Below, piece by piece: positions 17,629 to 28,155 of a DNA stretch of 64,000 nt (within the stretch, counting starts at the first letter, position 1; each line of letters starts with the position of its first letter). The notes under the pieces are model-generated. The model worked only from the letters and a program-made list of their open reading frames with translations, was not told the DNA's origin and did not search any database. Both the position numbers and the translations under genes were made by a program. This DNA comes from Pseudomonadales bacterium (lineage in GTDB: Bacteria; Pseudomonadota; Gammaproteobacteria; Pseudomonadales; Azotimanducaceae): the NCBI GenBank assembly GCA_024234635.1, contig JACKNX010000007.1:62001-126000 (forward strand). Reading direction: 5' to 3'.

Positions 17629-18120
17629 ACCTGACTAAATTACTCAGGTATTGTAGGTGGCCGACCCTGGACGTACAACCAGCCCGACAGGCTGCTGAAA
17701 TCAACCCGGCATGCCCGCCAGCGAGGACAGGGCCGCAAACTCAGGGGAAAACGCCGCATCTGGCGCGAGTCCGCAAAGCCGAAGTAGACCGCGTAAACAC
17801 GTCCAGGAAAGGCTCTTTCAGCATCCTGCCCATGCCAGGCGAAGGAGAAAGCCGCGTCCGGCGCGAAGACCCTGGCCGGAGCGACCGCAGGACACACGCA
17901 CGGTCGCCAAGTCGCTCCCGGCGGTCGTGCCTGACAACCGGAGATTGCGTCACGGCAGGGCTGACGGGACGCATCGCAGGTGCTGGACGGAACCGCCCCT
18001 CCCTGCTGTGTCGCGGCAACAGGAAGCCACCGACGCGCGCCTCGTTCAATGGCTTGCTGCAGGGAACGATCCACCTCCCGCCGGATTGCATCGGGCGCCC
18101 GTTCAAACGACCATCACGAC
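17629..18120. other. Intergenic region with diverged MITE-like copy
   Basis: About 490 bases separate divergent nfuA and the paraoxonase-like gene. The left third is taken up by a degraded inverted MITE-like element (17690-17826). In the rest, 17827-18120, I see no convincing gene, RNA or terminator. Open frames on both strands have arginine-rich, shadow-like translations. Confidence 0.5.
17690..17826 (-). mobile_element. MITE-like element, copy E (diverged, inverted)
   Basis: It starts GGCTGCTGAAA at 17690-17700 and ends near CTCTTTCAGCATCC at 17813-17826. The order of internal landmarks (an AAACGCCGCATCTGGCGCGAG segment, then a degenerate CCGCAAAGCCGAAG) is that of copies A and C read on the opposite strand. 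It is much more diverged than A or C, so it is an old insertion. Confidence 0.5.
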
Positions 18121-19167
18121 GTGCACACACACGGGGATTCCACCATCCTCCGACTTACAGGCCTCCTGCTGCTGTTTTCCGCCAGCCTGGTCACCTACAT
18201 TCTGTGGGGCAGCGGTATCACAAGCACCGTAACACATCAGTTCGCAGGTCAGTGCCTGCCCGTCGGCGGCGTGACCGCCCCGGAAGATATTGTCATCGAC
18301 CACCTCTCGGGCACTGCCTATATCAGCAGTTTCGGCGGCACAAACCCCGGCATCCACGCCGTGATCCTGGACGGGAGCAACCCGGTGCCGATCGCGCTGG
18401 AACTCGATGGCGCCGGGGACCTGCTACCTCTGGGACTCTCGCTATGGCGCGAGCCCGACAGGCCGCCCCAGCTGTTCGCGGTGGACATGCGATCACCCCG
18501 GGTGGTGATATTCGAACTGACGGCACCGACAACGCTGAAATTTGTTCGCAGTGTGCTCCACGCACTGATTCGCCATCCCAATGATGTCGCCGCTGCCGGT
18601 CCGGATGCCTTCTATGTCACCAACACCCATGCCTCGCCCCCCGGCGGATTCTCCCGGATCGCGGAGACACTGCTGCGGCTCGAACTCGGGAACGTGGTGT
18701 TTTTCGACGGGACAGACGCCAGGATTGCTGCATCCGACATCGGCTACGCCAACGGTGTTGCACTGTCCCGCGATGGCAATCACGTATTCGTCGCCAGTAC
18801 CGCAACCGCGGAGGTGTTCCGCTTCCGGCGCATGACAAACGGGCAGCTCGTCGACGATGGGTCGGTGCCGACGCCGGGGCTGGCCGACAATATCGACATT
18901 GCGCCTGACGGATTACTTGCCGTGGCGCTGCATCCCCGGTCGCTGGACGCGATGGCACACATGGCCAACCCGGCGCGCCCGGCGCCGAGTCGGATCGTCA
19001 GCCTGCAACCGGACCTCCGCGCCGCGCCCGAGGTGCTCTACGAGGACGACGGCGGCGAAATATCCGCGGCATCCGTCGGTGCCCGTTATGGCGATCGGCT
19101 CCTGATCGGCGCCGTACGGGCCGGTCACTTTCTCGACTGCCAGATGGGGATCGCGTTACCGGAATGA
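18121..19167 (+). CDS. Paraoxonase/arylesterase-like calcium beta-propeller protein
   Basis: This 348-residue protein resembles the PON arylesterase/lactonase family. An uncleaved-looking hydrophobic N-terminus (LTGLLLLFSASLVTYILW) recalls the retained signal of animal PONs. The calcium-binding positions are all present in order: PEDIVIDHLSGTAYISSFG, HPNDVAAAGPDAFYVTN, YANGVALSRDG and DNIDIAPDG, with a closing GDRLLIGAVRAGHFLDCQM. Known PONs hydrolyse lactones, including quorum-sensing acyl-homoserine lactones; that role here is inference. I used the GTG at 18121, just before the membrane segment; the frame is open further upstream and the ribosome site is weak, so the start is uncertain. Confidence 0.75.
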   Translation: MHTHGDSTILRLTGLLLLFSASLVTYILWGSGITSTVTHQFAGQCLPVGGVTAPEDIVIDHLSGTAYISSFGGTNPGIHAVILDGSNPVPIALELDGAGDLLPLGLSLWREPDRPPQLFAVDMRSPRVVIFELTAPTTLKFVRSVLHALIRHPNDVAAAGPDAFYVTNTHASPPGGFSRIAETLLRLELGNVVFFDGTDARIAASDIGYANGVALSRDGNHVFVASTATAEVFRFRRMTNGQLVDDGSVPTPGLADNIDIAPDGLLAVALHPRSLDAMAHMANPARPAPSRIVSLQPDLRAAPEVLYEDDGGEISAASVGARYGDRLLIGAVRAGHFLDCQMGIALPE

Positions 19168-19207
19168 TCGCGGGACGCCGACCGATGCGCAGATAGCAGG
19201 ACGTCCG

Positions 19208-20086
19208 TTACCTGTGAGAACCCTCCACTGACGACGGTATCACGGCTGCCGGCCTGCCCTCCGCCACGATCTCGGCCATACCGCCCACCGCAATCCGCCC
19301 GTCGCGAGCCGTGGTGTCCAGCAGCAGCGTCCCGCGACGAAAATAGTCCTCGATACCCTGCGCGATCCCCCACACACCGGACGGCACCAGGATGGCGAGC
19401 CCAAGTGCCGCGCCGCCCGTGGCGTTGTCCTCGTCCCCGTTGCGGGACACGGTGAATACCCGCAACCGCACCTGTCGCGCGTGCTCCCGCGCGAACAGGC
19501 AAATCCCCGATACCGCGTGTTCCCGACACAACGCCATGATCGCGTCGGGCATCGGCCGCGCCGCGGTCAGTTCCCGCGGACTCACGGGAATGAAAAGCCG
19601 GGCACGCCCGGAATCGATAAGGACCGCCTGCAGATCGCCATCTGCACGTGGCCAGAAAACGCGGGCAGCGGAACGCGCCAGACGCAGGTCTTCATTCACG
19701 ACACGCAGTGCCTGCCTCTGCGCAACAAACCAGACCACGCCCGGATCGGTGTCATCGTTGCGGGTGACCACGGTACCGGCGGGCGTGACAAACGAAATCA
19801 CATCCGTGCTCTGGAAGACCCCCAGGCTCCGCAACACCCGATCGGCCGCCAGCAGCCCGTGACCACAGAACGCCATGGGCCCTTCAGCCGGCGCGTGAAA
19901 GGCCAGTGGCACCGGCATACCTGCCCGGATGTCAGCGGGAAGGAACACGGTGTCCGGAACACGCAGCGCCCGGGTGAGGTGCTGCCGCTGGGTGATGCTC
20001 ATCGGCGACGGCTCCGCCACGACGCAGGCCGGATTACCTCCCGCATCTTCGCCACCGAATACATTCACCCACCAGATGCGCGTCAT
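19208..20086 (-). CDS. PhzF-family epimerase/isomerase
   Basis: The 292-residue product has the PhzF fold signature: VNVFGGEDAGGNPACVV near the start, FCGHGLLAA, and EDNATGGAALGLA in the second half. In PhzF the catalytic residue is Glu45; here residue 45 is Asp (VPDTVF), a conservative but unusual change. Family members are mostly isomerases of unknown substrate, and no phenazine genes lie nearby, so no pathway is assigned. It is convergent with the paraoxonase-like gene and divergent from metH. Confidence 0.82.
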   Translation of the reverse strand: MTRIWWVNVFGGEDAGGNPACVVAEPSPMSITQRQHLTRALRVPDTVFLPADIRAGMPVPLAFHAPAEGPMAFCGHGLLAADRVLRSLGVFQSTDVISFVTPAGTVVTRNDDTDPGVVWFVAQRQALRVVNEDLRLARSAARVFWPRADGDLQAVLIDSGRARLFIPVSPRELTAARPMPDAIMALCREHAVSGICLFAREHARQVRLRVFTVSRNGDEDNATGGAALGLAILVPSGVWGIAQGIEDYFRRGTLLLDTTARDGRIAVGGMAEIVAEGRPAAVIPSSVEGSHR

Positions 20087-20356
20087 GAACGGTCTCCAGA
20101 TGTCTCGCGGCGCAAACTACCAGAGGCGCGAAGGCCCCGATACCCGATGCAGGCGACATCAACTGGCGATGAGCGGTGACCGCGGCAACCGCTATGCGCA
20201 TTTTTGTTGCCATATTCGACAGACATGGCGGCGGAGAACCGCCGCGCAGCCCCAATGGAAGACGGCATTGAGCGGTACTCATACAGAATTGGGACATCTT
20301 CAATTGTGCCGGCGCGATACGTCCCTACACTGACCCGGTTCACAAAGGACCACCCG

Positions 20357-23300
20357 ATGTCTTACTCCCGCCTCGCCGCCCGGCGTGCGCTGCTCGAACG
20401 TACGCTCGACGCCCGCATCGCCATCATCGATGGTGCCTATGGCACCTTCTTCCAGCGCCTGAAACTCACCGAAGCGGACTATCGCGGCGAGCGATTCGCC
20501 GCGCACGCCTCCCCGCTGAAGGGCAACACCGACCTCCTCTGCCTCACGCGTCCGGACCTTGTCGCCCGAGCGCATACCGAATATCTGGAAGCAGGCGCAG
20601 ACATCGTCGAAACGAACAGTTTTACCGCCACGACCATCTCCCAGGCGGATTACGACCTGGCGCCCCTGGCCCGCGAAATCAACGTGGCTTCCGCGCGCAT
20701 TGCCCGAGCCGCCGCGGATGCCTTCGAGACCCCGGATCGTCCGCGCTTCGTCGCCGGTTCGGTGGGGCCAACCAACCGTACCGCCAGCATTTCTCCGGAT
20801 GTCGGCGACCCTGGTGCCCGCAATGTCGACTTCGATACGCTCCGCATCGCTTATACCGAAGCCATCGACGGGCTCATCGAAGGTGGCGCCGACCTCATCC
20901 TGCTGGAAACCATCTTCGACACGCTCAATGCCAAGGCCGCGATCCATGCAGCGCTGGAACTCGGCCGCCTGCACGGCGTGGAAATTCCATTGCTCATTTC
21001 CGGGACGATCACGGATCTTTCCGGCCGCACGCTGTCCGGTCAGACCTGCGAAGCTTTCTACACCGCCATTGCCCACGCCCGACCGCTGGCGGTGGGTCTC
21101 AACTGCGCGCTGGGTGCTGAGCAGCTGCGGCCGTTCGTAAGCGCTCTGGCCAAAGTTTCCGCAACCCGCGTCAGTGTGCATCCCAACGCCGGGCTGCCCA
21201 ATGAATTCGGCGGTTACGACCAGACCGCGGACATGATGGCGGTACATATCCGCGACTATGCCCGGCAAGGCTGGGTGAACCTCGTGGGAGGCTGTTGCGG
21301 CACCACGCCCGAACACATACGGGCGATTGCCGAAGCCGTGGCGGATATGCCGCCACGCAAGTTGCCCGCACCGGCGGACGCCCTGCAGCTCGCCGGACTG
21401 GAGCCCTTGCGCGTCGATGCAGGCAGCCTGTTCGTGAACGTCGGCGAGCGCACCAATGTCACCGGTAGTGCACGCTTTGCCAGGCTCGTGCGCGAAAACA
21501 AGCTGGACGACGCGCTTGCCGTCGCGCGGCACCAGGTGGAGAACGGCGCCCAGATCATCGACATCAACATGGATGAAGGCATGCTGGACAGCCAGGCGAT
21601 GATGGTTCGCTACCTGAATCTGCTGGCTGGCGAACCTGACATTGCCCGCGTGCCGATCATGGTTGACTCCTCGAAGTGGGACGTCATCGAGGCGGGGCTG
21701 AAATGCATCCAGGGCAAGCCGGTGGTGAATTCCATCAGCCTCAAGGAGGGAGAGGATGCCTTCCTGACCGCCGCACGCAAGTGCCACGCCTATGGCGCGG
21801 CCGTGGTCGTGATGGCGTTCGATGAAAGCGGTCAGGCGGACACCCTGGCGCGGAAATGCGAAATCTGCGAACGGTCCTATCGCCTCCTGGTGGACAAGGC
21901 CGGCTTCGATCCGCACGACATCATCTTCGATCCCAACATCTTCGCCATCGGCACCGGTATCGAGGAACACAACAACTACGCGGTCGACTTCATCGACGCA
22001 TGCCGCTGGATTCGCGCCAATCTGCCGGGCGCCGGTGTTTCCGGTGGCGTGTCTAACGTTTCCTTTTCCTTCCGCGGCAACGAACCGGTACGGGAAGCGA
22101 TTCACACCGTCTTCCTGTATCACGCAGTGAAAGCCGGCATGTCCATGGGCATCGTCAATGCCGGCCAGCTCGGCATCTACGATGACATACCGGAAGAACT
22201 GCGCGAACGCGTGGAGGACCTTGTTCTCAACCGCCGCGCGGACGCCACGGAACGACTGCTCGCCGTCGCCGACCGCTACAACTCGAGGAAGCAGGAGGTG
22301 GAAGACCCCGCGGTCCGCGCCTGGCGTTCCTGGCCGGTTGGCAAACGCATCGAACACGCACTGGTCAAGGGTTTGACCGAACACATCGTCGCGGATACCG
22401 AAGAAGCCCGGCAGCAGGCAACACGCCCCATCGACGTCATCGAAGGACCGCTGATGGATGGCATGAACGTGGTCGGCGATCTGTTCGGCAGTGGTCGCAT
22501 GTTCCTGCCGCAGGTGGTGAAGAGCGCGCGCGTCATGAAACAGGCAGTAGCGCACCTGGTGCCGTTCATCGAAGCCGAAAAAGACGCCGCCAGTCGCAGC
22601 AAGGGAACCATTCTGATGGCGACGGTCAAGGGCGACGTGCACGACATCGGCAAAAACATCGTGGGTGTCGTGTTGCAGTGCAACGGTTACGACGTCGTGG
22701 ATCTGGGAGTCATGGTGCCCGCGGAGACCATCCTCGCCAAGGCGCGCGAGGTGAACGCCGACATGATCGGCCTCTCGGGACTCATCACGCCGTCACTGGA
22801 TGAAATGGTGCACATGGCCGAGGAAATGGAACGACTCGGTTTCGACATTCCACTGCTCATCGGTGGTGCCACTACCTCCAAGGCGCACACGGCGGTGAAG
22901 ATCGAGCCAGCCTACAAGCGCGGCGCTACCATCTACGTCAGCGATGCCTCCCGCGCCGTGGGCGTGGCAACCCGGCTGCAATCCACCGCGCAGCGCGCCG
23001 CGTTCCTGGACGAAACCCGCGCCGAGTATGCAATCGTGCGTGAACGGACCAGCGGACGCGCCGAAAAACGGCAGTTCCTGTCACTGGCGGATGCCCGTGC
23101 CAACGCCCCGAAGCTTGCGCCGCACACGCCACACCAGCCAAAAGATCCGGGTGTGCACACGGTGCACCTGGAACTGGCGACACTGGCTGACTTCATCGAC
23201 TGGACGCCATTCTTCATGACGTGGGAACTGGCGGGGAAGTTTCCACAGATACTCGACGACGCGGTGGTGGGCGAAGCGGCGCGCAATCTGTTCGAGGACG

Positions 23301-24013
23301 CCAAAGCCATGCTGCGCCGGCTTATCCACGACGGCGTGCTCGGTGCCCGCGGCTGTTTCGGTCTCTGGCCCGCCGAACGGGTGGGCACGGATGACGTGCG
23401 CGTGCATACCCAGGCGGGAGCGCGGACATTCCACTTTCTGCGTCAGCAGACGCCCAAACCCGACGGTCAGCCGAACTTGTGCCTGGCGGATTTTGTGGCG
23501 CCCGACGGCGACTGGCTGGGAGGTTTTGCCGTTACCGCCGGCCTGAACATCGACGAGGTGCTCGCGGCATACCCAAACGACGACTACGCCCGCATCATGA
23601 TCAAGGCGCTTGCGGACCGGCTGGCTGAAGCGGCGGCCGAATACCTGCACCGCGAAGTCCGGCGCCGGCACTGGGGTTACGACGCCGGCGAAAGTCTGGA
23701 CAACGCGGCACTCATCAGCGAGGCCTACCGGGGCATCCGGCCGGCTCCGGGTTACCCCGCCTGTCCGGACCACACCCACAAGACGACGCTGTTCGACATC
23801 CTGCAGGCAACCCACCGCACCGGCATCACGTTGACCGAACAGCTCGCCATGTCACCTGCGGCGTCGGTTTCAGGCTTCTATTTCGCCCATCCGCAGGCAC
23901 GCTACTTCGGTGTCGGCAAGATTACCGACGAGCAGCTGATGGATTACGCGGCGCGCAGCGGCATGGAACTGGAAACCGCACGGCGCTGGTTACGGCCCAA
24001 TCTGGCGGACTGA
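20357..24013 (+). CDS. metH: Cobalamin-dependent methionine synthase MetH
   Basis: MetH moves a methyl group from methyltetrahydrofolate to homocysteine through cobalamin. The 1218 residues are close to E. coli's 1227, and all four modules are visible. The homocysteine domain has zinc cysteines C250, C313 and C314 (GGCCGTTPEHIRAI). The folate domain contains NVGERTNVTGS. The cobalamin domain has DVHDIGKN with the cobalt-ligand histidine H762. The AdoMet activation domain has RPAPGYPACPDHTHK. The ATG at 20357 follows AAAGGA. I looked for a SAM or cobalamin riboswitch in the 270 bases upstream and saw none. Confidence 0.97.
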   Translation: MSYSRLAARRALLERTLDARIAIIDGAYGTFFQRLKLTEADYRGERFAAHASPLKGNTDLLCLTRPDLVARAHTEYLEAGADIVETNSFTATTISQADYDLAPLAREINVASARIARAAADAFETPDRPRFVAGSVGPTNRTASISPDVGDPGARNVDFDTLRIAYTEAIDGLIEGGADLILLETIFDTLNAKAAIHAALELGRLHGVEIPLLISGTITDLSGRTLSGQTCEAFYTAIAHARPLAVGLNCALGAEQLRPFVSALAKVSATRVSVHPNAGLPNEFGGYDQTADMMAVHIRDYARQGWVNLVGGCCGTTPEHIRAIAEAVADMPPRKLPAPADALQLAGLEPLRVDAGSLFVNVGERTNVTGSARFARLVRENKLDDALAVARHQVENGAQIIDINMDEGMLDSQAMMVRYLNLLAGEPDIARVPIMVDSSKWDVIEAGLKCIQGKPVVNSISLKEGEDAFLTAARKCHAYGAAVVVMAFDESGQADTLARKCEICERSYRLLVDKAGFDPHDIIFDPNIFAIGTGIEEHNNYAVDFIDACRWIRANLPGAGVSGGVSNVSFSFRGNEPVREAIHTVFLYHAVKAGMSMGIVNAGQLGIYDDIPEELRERVEDLVLNRRADATERLLAVADRYNSRKQEVEDPAVRAWRSWPVGKRIEHALVKGLTEHIVADTEEARQQATRPIDVIEGPLMDGMNVVGDLFGSGRMFLPQVVKSARVMKQAVAHLVPFIEAEKDAASRSKGTILMATVKGDVHDIGKNIVGVVLQCNGYDVVDLGVMVPAETILAKAREVNADMIGLSGLITPSLDEMVHMAEEMERLGFDIPLLIGGATTSKAHTAVKIEPAYKRGATIYVSDASRAVGVATRLQSTAQRAAFLDETRAEYAIVRERTSGRAEKRQFLSLADARANAPKLAPHTPHQPKDPGVHTVHLELATLADFIDWTPFFMTWELAGKFPQILDDAVVGEAARNLFEDAKAMLRRLIHDGVLGARGCFGLWPAERVGTDDVRVHTQAGARTFHFLRQQTPKPDGQPNLCLADFVAPDGDWLGGFAVTAGLNIDEVLAAYPNDDYARIMIKALADRLAEAAAEYLHREVRRRHWGYDAGESLDNAALISEAYRGIRPAPGYPACPDHTHKTTLFDILQATHRTGITLTEQLAMSPAASVSGFYFAHPQARYFGVGKITDEQLMDYAARSGMELETARRWLRPNLAD

Positions 24014-24037
24014 ACGCGGCGCCATGGCCCCGCGTTC
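24012..24037. terminator. Hairpin after metH, shared by convergent frames
   Basis: GAACGCGG (24012-24019) pairs with CCGCGTTC (24030-24037) around CGCCATGGCC. It overlaps the metH stop codon and lies just before the end of the small minus-strand gene. There is no long T-tract, so it may be a weak bidirectional terminator. Confidence 0.45.
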
Positions 24038-24050
24038 ATCGGCGTCTGGG

Positions 24051-24200
24051 TCAGAACGTCCAGCCCGAAACGCCATGGACGATCATGGCAAGCAGACAGG
24101 CGAAGACGATCAGCGCCACGCGTGCATCGAGGCGTGCGTCGTCATCGTTGGCCGGCGTGGAAGAGGATTCAGGCGCGTGGTGCTCGGTCATGCTGGTCAT
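24051..24200 (-). CDS. Small single-pass membrane protein (49 aa), hypothetical
   Basis: This small frame encodes 49 residues: a polar N-terminus rich in Asp, Ser and His (TEHHAPESSSTPANDDD), then one hydrophobic helix (ARVALIVFACLLAMIVHGV), then SGWTF. Codon choice is strongly GC-ending like the neighbours, which favours a real gene. No clear ribosome site precedes the ATG at 24198-24200, and a second ATG at 24191 is possible. I do not recognise a family. It lies between metH and the sulfite reductase gene, pointing leftwards. Confidence 0.45.
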   Translation of the reverse strand: MTSMTEHHAPESSSTPANDDDARLDARVALIVFACLLAMIVHGVSGWTF

Positions 24201-24310
24201 CCGGATTGAAACGGCGCGAAGTGTAGCCGAAACGCCGGTGCGACTGGAGGGAGCAAGACCACAAACCGGCCGATCCGCCGGTTCGTATGCACCCGATCCC
24301 GCCGTTCGCG

Positions 24311-24338
24311 CATAAGCATAGGAACATTAGGCATTTAG
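24311..24338 (+). promoter_or_regulatory. AT-rich control region upstream of the sulfite reductase gene
   Basis: This is an AT-rich island in GC-rich DNA, about 55 bases before the sulfite reductase start, containing GCATAAGCATAGG followed by ATTAGGCATTTAG. The repeated GCATAAG/GCATAGG/GCATTTAG pattern could hold a promoter and an operator. A CysB-like regulator is a guess only. Confidence 0.3.
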
Positions 24339-24392
24339 CCCCCTGTCGGACGGCTGGTATCGTGCGCGCCTACCACGCAGAGGCAGCAGCGC

Positions 24393-26043
<1,651 letters not shown>

Positions 26044-26060
<17 letters not shown>

Positions 26061-26499
26061 GGACGGCGCCATCGCCGCGGATTCCTGGGCGACTTCAGCG
26101 GAGACCGAAGACGGGCAACGACCGCTGCTGCCCCCGGACACGTGGCGGGCCACCGAAGGCGGCGCGGCGCTGCTGCTCGACGGGGATGCCGAACCCCACG
26201 ATGACTTCGCACACGCGCCTCTGATCGCAATTCATTTCCCCGAATTCAAGGACGGCCGGGGCCTGTCGCTGGCAACCCTGCTACGCACGCGCCACGGTTT
26301 TACCGGCGATCTGCGCGCCATCGGTGATGTGCAGCCGGATCTTGTGCACTACCTCATGCGCTGCGGTTTCACGAGCTTCGTGCTGCCGGATGGCAGGGAC
26401 ACCGCGGTTGCCCTGCGCAGCGTCAACGTCCACCGTCACTACTATCAGGGCAGCGTGACCGACCCCACGCCGCTGTTCCGAAGCGTCGCCCGCGGCTGA
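26044..26499 (+). CDS. DUF934 family protein, sulfite-reduction partner
   Basis: This 151-residue protein shows the DUF934 pattern (IAIHFPEFKDGRGLSLATLLRTRHGFTGDLRAIGDVQPDLVHYLMRCGF). DUF934 genes commonly sit directly after CysI-type reductases. Their biochemical role is not settled and they are often annotated as oxidoreductase-related. The start overlaps the cysI end by 17 bases (ATG at 26044, preceded by GGAGAGGG), so the two are translationally coupled. The nearby H-R-Y (HRHYYQG) end is typical. Confidence 0.85.
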
Positions 26500-26698
26500 C
26501 CTGCCGCGCGTCGCACCACGCTTACCGGCCCAACCGCCGCTGATCACGGCGGCGTGCGTGAGCTTCATCGGCGTGTTGCGCAGCGCTTCGTCACCACGGC
26601 GCCATGATCGGCCGCGCCGGCTTGCCAGCATCCGGTTTCTTCGTCATCGTGTCGCCGCTTGTTGTTCCGGCTGAATCGAACGAGGAGAGCACACGACC

Positions 26699-27874
26699 GT
26701 GCACGGCGACATTTCCATTGTTGGCTCGCTGTTCCTGATCTTCACGGGCGCTGCCGCCCTCGCCACCGTTGCCCTCTATACCCGACAGCCTCTGCTGGTA
26801 GCCTATATTGCCCTCGGTGCACTGCTTGGCCCGTTTGGATTCGCGCTGGTCGCCGACGCCCGCCTGCTCAGCGAAATTGCGGAATTCGGCATCGTCTTCC
26901 TGCTGTTCCTCGTGGGCCTGGATCTGCCACCTCGGAAGCTGCGCAACATGATCGGCGAAACCATGCTCACGGCGCTGGGTACCACGGCCGTTTTCTTCGC
27001 GGCCGGCTATGGCGTCATGTCCCTGTTTGGTTTCACCACGATGGAGGCTGTCATCACCGGCGTGGCGGCGGCATTTTCTTCCACCATCCTCGGCATCAAG
27101 CTCCTGCCTACGACCGTACTGCACCACCGCCACGTCGGGGAAATTGTCATCAGCCTGCTGCTGATCCAGGACCTGCTGGCCATCTTTGCGCTGATCATGC
27201 TCAACAGCAGCGGCGGCTCCATGGACGAAACACTTTCCAGTCTGGGGCAATCGCTGGTGGCGCTGCCGGTCCTGATGGCCGTGGCGCTGGCTGGCGTACG
27301 CTGGGTGGTGCTACCGCTCCTCGTACGCTTCGACGCCTTCCGCGAGTTCATCTTTCTGCTGACACTCGGCTGGTGCCTGGGGCTGGCAAGCCTGGCCGCG
27401 CTGATGGGCCTGTCGCATGCAATCGGCGCGTTCGTCGCCGGCGTCTCCCTGGCCACGAGCCCCATCTCGCAGTACATCGCCGAGAGTCTGCGTCCCCTGC
27501 GCGACTTCTTCCTGGTGCTCTTTTTCTTTTCGGTGGGCGCAGGCATCGACCCCGCGATTCTCGTTCAGGTATTGCTGCCGACGCTGCTGCTGGGTGTGGT
27601 GCTGATTGCCGTCAAACCACTGACTTTCGGCTATCTGCTGAAATGGCAGGGTGAGGAAACCCGCGCCAGCTGGGAGGTGGGGTTCCGCCTCGGACAACTT
27701 TCTGAATTTTCCCTGTTGCTCAGCTACACCGCCATGACAGCAGGCCTGGTGGGTAAACAGGCCGCGCACGTCATCGAAGGCGCAACAATCGTCACGCTAC
27801 TGCTGAGTTCCTACCTGGTGATTTTCCGCTACCCGAGTCCCATTGCCGTCAGTGACAGGCTGCGACGCGACTGA
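26699..27874 (+). CDS. CPA2-family cation/proton antiporter (Kef-type), membrane domain only
   Basis: The 391-residue protein has about twelve hydrophobic segments and matches the Na+/H+ exchanger domain of Kef-type transporters (LGPFGF, EFGIVFLLFLVGLDL, AFSSTILGIKLL, FVAGVSLATSP, LVLFFFSVGAGIDP). Full KefB and KefC carry a C-terminal TrkA-N nucleotide-binding domain, which is absent here; the gene ends soon after the last helix. Substrate and gating are therefore uncertain. The start is GTG at 26699 with GAGGAG about eleven bases upstream. Repeat copies D lie directly downstream. Confidence 0.88.
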   Translation: MHGDISIVGSLFLIFTGAAALATVALYTRQPLLVAYIALGALLGPFGFALVADARLLSEIAEFGIVFLLFLVGLDLPPRKLRNMIGETMLTALGTTAVFFAAGYGVMSLFGFTTMEAVITGVAAAFSSTILGIKLLPTTVLHHRHVGEIVISLLLIQDLLAIFALIMLNSSGGSMDETLSSLGQSLVALPVLMAVALAGVRWVVLPLLVRFDAFREFIFLLTLGWCLGLASLAALMGLSHAIGAFVAGVSLATSPISQYIAESLRPLRDFFLVLFFFSVGAGIDPAILVQVLLPTLLLGVVLIAVKPLTFGYLLKWQGEETRASWEVGFRLGQLSEFSLLLSYTAMTAGLVGKQAAHVIEGATIVTLLLSSYLVIFRYPSPIAVSDRLRRD

Positions 27875-27905
27875 GACCCGGGACGGTACGCCATATCCCT
27901 GGGAG

Positions 27906-28014
27906 TTTGCCACGTTGCGATTGCCACCGCGGTCGCGCATGGAACTTCGTTCCATGCGAGTTGGCCACGTTCCGATTGCCAGCCCTGTCGCGCATGGAAC
28001 TTCGTTCCATGTGA
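27906..28014 (+). repeat. Short dispersed repeat unit, copies D1 and D2 in tandem
   Basis: Two units follow one another with a 55-base period (GCCACGTT at 27909 and at 27964). Each ends in CATGGAAC-ttc-GTTCCATG. D2 differs from the consensus at TTCCGATT. They lie between the convergent Kef-type and acryloyl-CoA-reductase-like genes, where the hairpins may end transcripts. Confidence 0.8.
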
Positions 28015-28153
28015 GGATGCTGAAAAGTCCCTGCTGGCCTTCTTCCACTGTCGTCGACTTCGCCGCCTCGCGCCAGTTGCAGCGTTTTTCGCTGTCCTTG
28101 CTGGCCAGCAGCCACGCCTGGCCGGGCCGACAAGGCTGTTTTTGCAGTTGCCT
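28015..28153 (+). mobile_element. MITE-like element, copy D (diverged)
   Basis: It starts GGATGCTGAAAAG and ends near GGCTGTTTTTGCAGTTGCC, a decayed version of the inverted ends of copy A. Internal landmarks (a GTCGACTTCGCC segment, GTTGCAGCGTTTTTCGCTG) keep the same order. It stops two bases before the stop codon of the next gene at 28156. Confidence 0.6.
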
Positions 28154-28155
28154 TG

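Noticed and set aside
20087..20356. SAM, SAH or cobalamin riboswitch upstream of metH
   Set aside because: Looked for conserved cores and pairing; none could be drawn. The region is short and shared with the divergent PhzF-like gene.
20300..22642. 780-codon open frame opposite metH
   Set aside because: Antisense shadow caused by high GC3; metH is unambiguous on the other strand.
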